Source: an uncultured Campylobacter sp.
Lineage (GTDB): Bacteria; Campylobacterota; Campylobacteria; Campylobacterales; Campylobacteraceae
DNA length: 7,513 bases
Direction of reading: 5' to 3'
NCBI RefSeq assembly: GCF_938017615.1
Contig: NZ_CALIJA010000050.1
Coordinates: 1-7,513, forward strand
Shown here: in pieces, positions 1 through 6,009 of the stretch
How positions within the stretch are numbered: the first letter of the stretch is position 1
How the letters are laid out: every line of letters starts with the position of its first letter
The notes under the pieces: model-generated
Database searches by the model: none
Told to the model about the DNA's origin: nothing
What the model saw: the letters and a program-made list of their open reading frames with translations, nothing else
Program-made: the position numbers and the translations under genes

Positions 1-91
1 ATTTAAAGGCGCGACTCTTAAAAATTGATCGTAATCTTTTTTTGTGCGGAATATATTTTTATCATTTTGCTTTATCGCGCTATGAATACGG

Positions 92-193
92 CTACAAATT
101 TTTAAATTCCATCTCTAGCTGCTTGCGCCAATCTTGCAGCGAGCGCTCTGCGCTAGCGGCGTATTTCTTTATAAGTACGCCGCCAGAGCTTGA
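92..193 (-). pseudogene. Possible short ORF remnant downstream of fdhT, unidentified
   Basis: On the minus strand a reading frame without a start codon runs from just after a TGA (194-196) to a TAG (92-94). It would encode 33 residues containing LIKKYAASAERSLQDWRKQ, a charged, helix-like composition that looks more protein-like than random. In the adjacent minus frame, upstream sequence reads SDQALAAYL and could join it near 170-180 if a single-base frameshift is assumed. I do not recognise a family. It may be the tail of a decayed gene that once followed fdhT, or it may be chance. There is no ribosome-binding site or start to support expression. Confidence 0.2.
145..189 (-). terminator. Compound hairpin downstream of fdhT, possible 3' end structure
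   Basis: GCGGCGTA (156-163) pairs perfectly with TACGCCGC (176-183) around a 12-base loop. An outer GCTCTG (145-150)/CAGAGC (184-189) stem is separated from it by a 5-base bulge on one side. It lies about 55-100 bases past the fdhT stop. There is no T tract after the stem on either strand, so it is not a textbook Rho-independent terminator. It may stabilise the 3' end of the fdhT message or be a relic of a structured transcript. Confidence 0.3.
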
Positions 194-243
194 TCAGATA
201 CGCTGCCTCTGTATAGATTGATCTCTGAGATTAAATATCAGCC

Positions 244-1305
244 TTAAGCGCCGCGTCTTTGAAAAATCCCCACGTAAAGCGCAAAAACAAAACCGATCGC
301 GACCGCGTAAGGAGCGAACTCGGTGATGCCTTTAGCCGAGCTTGCGAGCAAGAAATTATGCGCGATCGCGGCGCCCGCCGCCATGCCGATGACGAAGATG
401 CCCGAGCTTAAATTTCCCGTGCCGGCCTGCACCAGATGCTTGCCCGGGCAGCCCTCGCTGAGACTGAAGCAAAGTCCTGCGAGCACCATGCCTAAGAAAT
501 TCCAAACGAAATCGTTATGAGCGATAGGCTGACCCTCAAAGCCGAGTTTGTATTGTCCAAACGCGATATTTGCGATGCTCGCAAACACGATGACGCTTAG
601 CACGCCCCAAAACATCGAGAAATCGCCGCGGAAAATTTTACCGAACGCGCCGACGCTGCAAAATTTGCTTCTGTGCATCACCGCGCCCACGATAATGCCC
701 GCAGCCAGCGAGATGCCTACTGCGGCGTGTTGCGCACCGGGACCTTTAGCGGAGATAAAAAGCGCACCGCCCTCGCCCGTTTTGAGTCCGAAAACCAAAG
801 CCGCAAGAAGCGCTGCGCCCAGTATCACGGGCAAAATTCCGATCGGGCCGCTAAGCCTTGCCTCTTTGCTCGCCTCATAGCCGCGCTTTTTAAGCAAAAA
901 CCCAATGAGTACGCCGCAGATTAGACCCGCTAATCCGGCTAGCGCGGTCAAATCGCCGCCGCCTAGGCGCAAAAACGCGCGCCACGGACATCCCAAAAAT
1001 ACAAGGCAGCCGATCATCGCGAAAATCCCTAGGAAAAATTTCGCAAACGGCGAGCTGCCCGTAACCGGCGCAAACTCGCGCGTCCAAAGCACGCTTGCTA
1101 AAAAGCCGCCGAACACGAGCCCTATGATCTCCGGGCGGATGTATTGCACTGCGGCAGCTCGGTGAAAGCCCAGCGCGCCCGTGGTATCGCGCAAAAAACA
1201 AGCGACGCAAACGCCCATATTGCCCGGGTTTCCAAAATGCACCAGCGTCGCACCCAGCACGCCTAGCACGGCGCCTGCGATAATGTACCATTTAACGTTA
1301 TTCAT
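244..1305 (-). CDS. fdhT: FdhT/YedE-family selenium-metabolism membrane protein
   Basis: This is a 353-residue polytopic inner-membrane protein of the YeeE/YedE (DUF395) superfamily, in the subgroup linked to selenium metabolism. In Campylobacter jejuni FdhT is needed, with FdhU, for selenium-dependent biogenesis of formate dehydrogenase. Direct selenium transport is the usual proposal, not something the sequence proves. About nine or ten hydrophobic segments can be seen, for example at residues 6-24, 58-74, 86-106, 153-173, 232-250 and 302-318. Conserved-looking cysteines lie in MGVCVACFLRD (C33, C36), FLGCPWR (C106), SKFCSVGAF (C216) and SEGCPGKHLVQ (C286). They resemble the cysteines that relay sulfur species in the thiosulfate transporter YeeE/TsuA. 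The ATG at 1305 is supported by AGGA (1313-1316) seven bases upstream. No fdhU/yedF-like gene follows within the window, unlike the C. jejuni fdhTU pair. The family call is strong and the exact substrate is not. Confidence 0.9.
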   Translation of the reverse strand: MNNVKWYIIAGAVLGVLGATLVHFGNPGNMGVCVACFLRDTTGALGFHRAAAVQYIRPEIIGLVFGGFLASVLWTREFAPVTGSSPFAKFFLGIFAMIGCLVFLGCPWRAFLRLGGGDLTALAGLAGLICGVLIGFLLKKRGYEASKEARLSGPIGILPVILGAALLAALVFGLKTGEGGALFISAKGPGAQHAAVGISLAAGIIVGAVMHRSKFCSVGAFGKIFRGDFSMFWGVLSVIVFASIANIAFGQYKLGFEGQPIAHNDFVWNFLGMVLAGLCFSLSEGCPGKHLVQAGTGNLSSGIFVIGMAAGAAIAHNFLLASSAKGITEFAPYAVAIGFVFALYVGIFQRRGA

Positions 1306-1350
1306 GAAAAAGTCCTGAAATAATCTAGATCGACCGATCTCTTAGGCGCG

Positions 1351-1378
1351 ATTTTATCCTTTGTAAAATAAAAAGCAA
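1351..1378 (-). promoter_or_regulatory. Probable fdhT promoter
   Basis: Read on the minus strand, TTGCTT (1373-1378) and TAAAAT (1351-1356) are separated by 16 bases, an acceptable sigma-70 arrangement about 45 bases upstream of the fdhT ATG. Transcription would start near 1344. The leader would then contain the short inverted repeat AGATCG-AC-CGATCT at 1327-1340, which could be an operator. This is assigned by pattern only. Confidence 0.4.
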
Positions 1379-1434
1379 ATAAATTCCGATCTAAATTTGC
1401 GAAAAGCGAAATTTTAAAATCGTGCGGGCGGCCG

Positions 1435-1475
1435 CTAAATTTAAACGCAAGCAAATCGCAGGCGTTTAAATTTAG
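1435..1475. repeat. Perfect 14-bp inverted repeat in the fdhT upstream region
   Basis: CTAAATTTAAACGC (1435-1448) is exactly complementary to GCGTTTAAATTTAG (1462-1475), with a 13-base spacer. An 8-base NotI-like palindrome, GCGGCCGC (1428-1435), touches its left arm. There is no T run on either side, so a simple terminator is unlikely. It lies upstream of the proposed fdhT promoter. It could be a regulator-binding site, the stem of a small RNA, or an extragenic palindromic element. Confidence 0.55.
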
Positions 1476-1702
1476 ACTCTTTGCTGCGATAGAAGTGTCG
1501 AATTTAGCCGCTCGATTTCGGCGCAGACGGATCGCAATAAGAAGCCATGGCGCAGAGGCGGTCAGATGAAACGCGATACAAACGGATACAGGCAGAGCAG
1601 AGTTGAGGGGGACAGAAACGGCGCAAATAGAGTGTAGGCATGACGTAGCCAAAACGCGGAAACGGCTTAGACGGAGCACAATGCTTGCCGCCAATAAAAA
1701 CA

Positions 1703-1733
1703 AATTTCAAATATTTTTGAAATTAAATTTCAA
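1703..1733. promoter_or_regulatory. Alternating half-site operator, Fur-like
   Basis: Three 8-base half-sites alternate in orientation: AATTTCAA (1703-1710), TTGAAATT (1717-1724) and AATTTCAA (1726-1733). The last two form the perfect palindrome TTGAAATTAAATTTCAA. Its core, TGAAATT-A-AATTTCA (1718-1732), has the 7-1-7 layout of Fur boxes and matches TGATAAT-N-ATTATCA at 10 of 14 arm positions. It sits at the -35 side of the receptor promoter, where repressor binding would block transcription. Iron control through Fur would suit a haem receptor, but the regulator is inferred. Confidence 0.5.
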
Positions 1734-1754
1734 CCTTATTTAAGTATGTAGATA

Positions 1755-1786
1755 TATAATAATGTATTTCAATTTTATTTTAAAGG
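1755..1786 (+). promoter_or_regulatory. Receptor-gene -10 box and ribosome-binding site
   Basis: A consensus TATAAT lies at 1755-1760 in AT-rich DNA. No good -35 is present at the expected spacing, as is usual in Campylobacter sigma-70 promoters. Transcription would start near 1767, giving a leader of about 27 bases. AAAGG (1782-1786), seven bases before the ATG at 1794, is the ribosome-binding site. Confidence 0.55.
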
Positions 1787-1793
1787 TCGGGGC

Positions 1794-3890
1794 ATGAAAA
1801 AGCGAATTTTATTGGTGCCGCTTGCAATAGGCGCGATAGGCGGAGCGAATGCGGCCGAAAACAACGCCACGAAGTCGCAGGATCTAGGCCAAATCGTCGT
1901 GCAAGCGACGGTAAGCGCGGTCGATAACCTAAAATACGCGGGCTCGGCCGGAATTTTAACCCCCAAAGATATGAAAGCCAAAACCAACGTGATCGATTCG
2001 ATCATGCAGATACCAGGCGTCGACGGCAGTATGGATATGGGGCGACAGATCGGCAGGCAGTTTCAGATACGAGGATTCGGATATCAAAGCGACGAGCGCG
2101 TCATTATCAAGCAAGACGGCGTGCGCAGAGAAGCCTAGGAATTTACTCAAATATGATCTCATCTTTATCGCACCGATAGCGACATCTTAAAGCGCGTCGA
2201 GGTCGTAAAGGGCGCCTCATCGGTGCTGCACGGCTCGGGCGCGATCGGCGGTATTGTAAATATGCAAACCAAAAGCGCGAGCGATTATCTAAGCGAGGGC
2301 AAAAGCGTAGGCTTGATGCTGCTAGGACAGAGGCTCGAATCAAACAATATGCATAGCACCCGCGGCGCGGTTTACGGCAAGGGCGAGGAGATTCCGATCG
2401 ACGTTTTACTCTACGGCAAGCGCGCAAGCTACGGCAACGTTAAGTTCGCAGACGGCGGCACGCACTACGCCCCGGACTACGACAAGAGCTTTAATAACGA
2501 GCATATCGATACCGGATTTTTTAAGATCGGCGCGAATTTGGACGATCACCGCATAAGCTTCAGCGCCTTTGATTACGACGAAAATTTACATACGATGTGG
2601 CAGACACTATGGCAAAATGATGCAGATCTCTTCGTAAGCGGAAATTTAAGCCAGAGAGATTACGTTTTTGATTGGAGCTTTACGCCGCAAAGCCCGCTAG
2701 TGGATATGTCTTTTAAGGCCTACAAAAGCAGAGCCGAGTATAAACGCGGCTATATCGATGGCGCAAATACCGGAAACTACGCTAATAAAGACGATCGCAA
2801 GGGTTTAGAGATCAAAAATATCTCGGAATTTGATACGGGCTTTTTAAATCATAGCTTCGCTTTCGGCGGCGATTATGAAAATAGGCAGGAGGATGCGATC
2901 TTTATCCGAAACGGCGTGCTATCGGATTTTGCCTCCTTTCCGAACGAATACAATAGCTACGGGCTTTTCGCGCAGGATTTGATCCGCTTGCACGATGATT
3001 TAGAACTTACCTTAGGCGGTAGATACGATCGATTTGATCGCGACATCAAAGGCAAACCCGCTAAATTTAAAGATTCGAGATTTTCTCCGCGCGCGGCGAT
3101 TGCCTATACGCTCTTTGATAAATTTACTCTTTTAGCGGGATACAGCGAGAGTTTCCGCGCGCCTACTCCGCATGAGACATCGCAAAAAGGGCCGATAAAC
3201 CGAATGTATTATTACATCCCAAATCCCGATCTAAAGCCCGAGACCGTCAAAGAGTACGAGGTCGGATTTAGTTTTAAACAGGATGAAATTTTTACGGACG
3301 ATCACTTCAATATGAAATTTATCTACTTTAACGGCAATATCAAAGATATGATTGACGTTAAGCCGCTACCACATCTAGGCGTGCCGCCGGGCGGCTTTTC
3401 GCAACAATACGGGCAGTATCAAAATATCGATCAAGCCAAAAGGCATGGTTTTGAGCTAAGCTCAAACTACCAAACGCAGGACTTTGATTTCGGCGCGAGC
3501 TTCGAGCGACTTAGAATTTACAATAAAAAGACGCACGAAAACATCAATAACCACGCCAAAAAGTTAAGCGCGAACATAGATTATTCGCCGCTGCAAGATT
3601 TGAGTCTAGGATTTCAGGTGAGCCATTATTTCAAACCTCACTCCAAACCCGCTTCATATTTTGCACGCGGGAGGGAGTATTTTTATGTAGATAAGTCCTT
3701 TACGATCGCTAATTTTAGAGGAAGTTACAAGATCAAAAACGGCATTATTCCGGCCCTTGACGGCGCGGACGTAAGCTTTGGCGTAAATAATATTTTCGAT
3801 AAGCACTACATCAACGCAAACCGCACGCGAGATACCGTAGTAGTCGGTGCGGGGCGAAATTTCTACGTCGATTTGGAAGTAAGATTTTAG
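1794..3890 (+). pseudogene. TonB-dependent haem/haemoglobin-type outer-membrane receptor, interrupted
   Basis: The full span is 698 codons plus stop, the usual size for this receptor class, which imports ligands across the outer membrane using TonB-ExbB-ExbD energy. A signal peptide (residues 1-20, ending GGANA) is followed by a TonB-box-like QIVVQA (about 33-38) and a plug domain containing QIPGVDGS, QFQIRGFG and, past the lesion, DILKRVEVVKGASSVLHGSG. The 22-stranded barrel ends in the typical aromatic FYVDLEVRF. FRAP (3153-3164), a nearby His (3171-3173) and NPDL (3222-3233) resemble the FRAP/NPNL boxes and intervening His of haem receptors such as HemR, HmbR and HmuR, so haem or haemoglobin is the likeliest ligand. 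A TAG (2136-2138) and a TGA (2154-2156) break the frame, leaving a 114-residue N-terminal ORF (1794-2138) and a same-frame 555-codon barrel ORF (from GTG 2223). The barrel part lacks a signal peptide and has no convincing ribosome-binding site, so neither piece should work alone. The barrel frame is otherwise intact, so the damage is recent or a sequence error. Confidence 0.88.
2127..2168 (+). other. Double-insertion lesion in the receptor plug domain
   Basis: Frame 0 reads KQDGVRR up to 2129. The frame starting at 2132 then reads SLGIYSNMISS up to 2164, and frame 0 resumes with RTDSDILKRVEVVKG from 2169. This matches the plug sequence expected for the family (DGVRRS..YSN.ISS.R.D.D..KRVEVVKG) if two bases were gained in the AGAGA run (2127-2131) and one base was gained around 2165-2168. 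Net gain is three bases, so the downstream frame is restored. The out-of-frame segment between the two sites supplies the TAG and TGA stops. There is no long homopolymer or slippery heptamer to suggest phase variation or programmed frameshifting. Confidence 0.75.
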
Positions 3891-3962
3891 ATTAAGCTTA
3901 TACGGGCGAGGCGCGGGTTAAATTTTAAAGCTTACCCGAGCTTGCGTCCTCTTTCTTTTTAA

Positions 3963-4003
3963 ATTTAAGCCTCATCGCGACCTTTTGGCGATGGGGCTTA
4001 AAT
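3963..4003 (+). terminator. Strong 16-bp hairpin between convergent genes
   Basis: Bases 3963-3978 pair with 3988-4003 around a 9-base loop (3979-3987). The 16-bp stem is unbroken on the plus strand, with one G-U wobble at 3972/3994. On the minus strand the same position becomes an A-C mismatch, so the fold favours RNA from the receptor side. It lies about 70 bases past the receptor stop. A U run does not follow it; a T-rich tract (3948-3960) precedes it instead. It probably ends or protects the receptor transcript, but it is not a canonical Rho-independent terminator. Confidence 0.45.
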
Positions 4004-4109
4004 GTGGCATAAATTTCTAGCGCTATAAAATTCCGCAATTTTTAAAATTTAACAAACTGCAAAATTTTATGGGTCGCAAAGCCCGCAAGTTGCGAATTTT
4101 CTCGCCTCA

Positions 4110-5252
4110 TCAATTGATAGCGTTGGAGCTTTTTAGTACCACTAGATGTTTTTTGCCCGCGAAGCTTAGCACTACGGCTGCATTATTTTCGTCGATTTCG
4201 CGCACCAGCTCTACTCGCACGTCGCTAGGTCTTGCGGTATCCGAGCCGAGCAGCTCATTTTCTAAAATGTTTCTAAATGCCGAAACCTTGGGCTCTTTTG
4301 CATCCGATCTTTCCTTTGCTCCCTCGCGAAATTCCATCGTGCCACTCTCGGCAGGGCTTACTTTAAGCGGCGAAATTTTATCCTCTGCTCTTATATTCTC
4401 GGCGCTCTCAGAGCTTTCGTCCGCCTCCGTAGCTTCCGAACGCTCGGCACGCGCAACTTCATCGTAAAATTTATCGCGCATGCTCTCTTCGCTCACGTTC
4501 TCGCCTCTTAAAAAATCTGCGCTATCTACGTTTTTTAAGTCGTTAGAATTTTTGGAATTTAAAGCAGAGGCTTCATCTTTCTTCGCAAACTCTTGTGCGT
4601 CAGAATAATTTGCGTTCTTAGATCCGCTCTGATTTTTAAAAGAGGAGTCGTTTAAAATTTCATCTATGCCCGCTCCGTCCACATCAGCGCTATCCATGCT
4701 AGCGTTGTCTTCAAAAACCCGCCATGTCTCGTCGATACTTTTTTGCGGCTTGTGTGATAAAAATTTTCGTACGCCGACGAAAGCCGCGGCTGCAAGCAAT
4801 AACGCTACGATTATCGGCATTACAGAAACTCCACTGCTACCGCTTTGCGCCGTTTCATTCGCCTCACTTTTAACGCTCATCTTACTTTGATCGAAAGCGG
4901 GATTTTTTACGCGCAAAATGAGCTTTAAATTGCCGTCTTGAGTAAGAGCATCAACCGACAGATCGGCTCCGGTGGGGAAATTTATCTCGATATCCTTGCC
5001 CTTGGGCGTGATCGTAAAGCTTTTAAGCACCTTTTGATTGGTGCGCATTTCGTTAAATTTCTCATCGCCGCCGAGCCCCTTTAAAATAAGGCTCATCGAC
5101 TGCCCATCGACGCTGCGTACGATGTCGGGCTTGTATGCGGAGTCAAACGCCAAGACAATATCCACGCTATCGTCGTGGTTGAAAAGATCATATTGCATCA
5201 GATTGGCGCCGAGGCAAAAATTTGCGATTAAAATCAAAAATATCTTTTTCAT
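4110..5252 (-). CDS. Single-pass membrane protein with AMIN-like periplasmic domain; possibly FliO-like
   Basis: The protein has 380 residues. Residues 1-16 form a signal sequence (MKKIFLILIANFCLGA). Residues 18-120 look like a small beta-rich AMIN-type domain (YDLFNHDDSVDIVLAFDS, later KLILRVKNP). A transmembrane segment covers about 143-163 and ends in basic residues. A long acidic, Ser/Asn/Glu-rich and probably disordered stretch follows (about 175-325). A conserved-looking C-terminal piece closes the protein (VELVREIDENNAAVVLSFAGKKH, about 347-369, then LVVLKSSN). The order of periplasmic domain, membrane segment and short cytoplasmic beta-rich tail resembles epsilonproteobacterial FliO, a flagellar export-gate assembly factor. 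From memory, trpBA in C. jejuni is also followed by a hypothetical gene and fliN, but no fliN is present here. The start is supported by GGAA (5258-5261) five bases upstream. That site abuts the trpA stop, and the 10-base gap implies co-transcription with trpBA. The FliO idea is a hypothesis; the topology is well supported. Confidence 0.8.
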   Translation of the reverse strand: MKKIFLILIANFCLGANLMQYDLFNHDDSVDIVLAFDSAYKPDIVRSVDGQSMSLILKGLGGDEKFNEMRTNQKVLKSFTITPKGKDIEINFPTGADLSVDALTQDGNLKLILRVKNPAFDQSKMSVKSEANETAQSGSSGVSVMPIIVALLLAAAAFVGVRKFLSHKPQKSIDETWRVFEDNASMDSADVDGAGIDEILNDSSFKNQSGSKNANYSDAQEFAKKDEASALNSKNSNDLKNVDSADFLRGENVSEESMRDKFYDEVARAERSEATEADESSESAENIRAEDKISPLKVSPAESGTMEFREGAKERSDAKEPKVSAFRNILENELLGSDTARPSDVRVELVREIDENNAAVVLSFAGKKHLVVLKSSNAIN

Positions 5253-5262
5253 ATTTATTCCG

Positions 5263-6009
5263 TTAATTAAAAAGTTCGGCGATCTTGTCTTGCAGATCGT
5301 GCCCGTCGTAGTTCGCGCATAAATTTACGATCGCAGTGCCGATGATAGCGCCGTCTGCGTATTCTTTCGTAGCGCGAACGTCGCTAGAGTTGCGAATACC
5401 AAAGCCGATCGCTACGGGCAGATCGCTCATTTTTTTAAGATCTGCGACCATATTTTTAAGGCGCGAGATCGGAGTTTGCTTGCTTCCGGTCACGCCGATA
5501 GCTCCCACGCCGTAGATGAAGCCCCGCGCGCGGCTCAAAACTCGCGCGGCGCGGTGCTCGCTCGTAACGCTAATAAGCGGGATGAGCGCGATACCGAACT
5601 CCTCGCAAAGCGCGAAAATTTCCTCGTTTTCTTCATACGGCAGATCGGGGATTATTAGTCCGCTGATGCCGTAGCTCGCCGCCTGCGCTACAAACTCGCG
5701 CACGCCGTAGGCAAAGATCACGTTGTAATAGACCAAAAATACGAGCGGCTTGCGCGTTTGCACCTCTTTTAAAATTTCAAATACTGTGCCCGCGTTTACG
5801 CCGTTTTGCACCGCGGAGAAGCTCGCCTTAAAAATTTCCGGGCCGTCTGCGAGCGGATCGGAATACGGGATGCCGATCTCAAGCAGATCGATCGCGCTTT
5901 CGTCTAAATTTGACAAAAACTCCTTCGTGTGCGCTGGGCTCGGATAGCCAGCCACGATATAGCCGATGTTCGCCTTTTTGCCCGCAAAGGCCGCCTTGAT
6001 CTTATCCAT
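5263..6009 (-). CDS. trpA: Tryptophan synthase alpha chain
   Basis: TrpA splits indole-3-glycerol phosphate into indole and glyceraldehyde-3-phosphate in the cytoplasm and passes indole through a tunnel to TrpB. At 248 residues it is slightly shorter than the 268-residue Salmonella enzyme. The catalytic motif LLEIGIPYSDPLADGPEI contains E44 and D55, equivalent to Salmonella Glu49 and Asp60. VYYNVIFAYGVREF (93-106), IIPDLPYEE (119-127), loop-6 GVTG (172-175) and the phosphate-binding GFGI near the C-terminus are all present, so the enzyme looks functional. Its ATG (6007-6009) lies inside the end of trpB, with an 8-base overlap, so translation is probably coupled. TrpB and TrpA would then be made in the near-equal amounts needed for the alpha2-beta2 complex. 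Confidence 0.97.
   Translation of the reverse strand: MDKIKAAFAGKKANIGYIVAGYPSPAHTKEFLSNLDESAIDLLEIGIPYSDPLADGPEIFKASFSAVQNGVNAGTVFEILKEVQTRKPLVFLVYYNVIFAYGVREFVAQAASYGISGLIIPDLPYEENEEIFALCEEFGIALIPLISVTSEHRAARVLSRARGFIYGVGAIGVTGSKQTPISRLKNMVADLKKMSDLPVAIGFGIRNSSDVRATKEYADGAIIGTAIVNLCANYDGHDLQDKIAELFN

Larger units (their letters stand above)
1306..1793. other. Divergent intergenic region between fdhT and the receptor gene
   Basis: These 488 bases carry no gene I can support. From left to right they hold the fdhT ribosome-binding site and probable promoter, a 14-bp inverted repeat (1435-1475), a purine-rich stretch on the plus strand (about 1520-1680), and the receptor promoter with a palindromic operator (1703-1760). 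Open frames exist on both strands in 1476-1703, but they lack good starts and show low-complexity, unconvincing protein. The purine-rich part repeats short words such as GAAACGG (1615-1621 and 1659-1665) and AGACGGA (1525-1531 and 1669-1675). It could be a decayed gene or untranslated RNA. Confidence 0.6.

Noticed and set aside
145..196. A minus-strand TGA (194-196) followed about 10 bases later by a stable hairpin, next to a selenium gene: a possible selenocysteine codon with SECIS.
   Set aside because: The frame has no start codon, overlaps the end of fdhT in another frame, and would give only 33 residues after the TGA. The hairpin loop shows no convincing SECIS features. Proximity to fdhT alone is not enough.
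3..224. A plus-strand frame open from the window edge to a TGA near 222-224.
   Set aside because: The translation is Cys/Arg/Ser-rich and unconvincing, and the more protein-like signal is on the opposite strand. It is probably a shadow.
1546..1638. Tiny plus-strand ORFs (19 and 23 codons) starting at 1546 and 1564.
   Set aside because: They come from purine-rich repeated words, overlap each other and show no conserved pattern.
1302..1703. A 133-residue minus-strand frame overlapping the fdhT start by four bases.
   Set aside because: It has no usable ribosome-binding site, its protein is Arg/Leu/Ser-rich without motifs, and it spans a predicted promoter and a perfect inverted repeat. It is best treated as intergenic.
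2127..2168. Programmed frameshifting or phase variation of the receptor.
   Set aside because: There is no slippery heptamer, long homopolymer or long short-unit repeat, and two opposite shifts within 40 bases would be required.
4074..4095. A TCGCAA/TTGCGA hairpin just past the membrane-protein stop, as a terminator of the trp operon.
   Set aside because: It is only a 6-bp stem with no U run, too weak to call.
4110..5252. A lipoprotein signal (Cys13) in the membrane protein.
   Set aside because: The residues before Cys13 (ANF) do not fit a lipobox; a Phe precedes the Cys.
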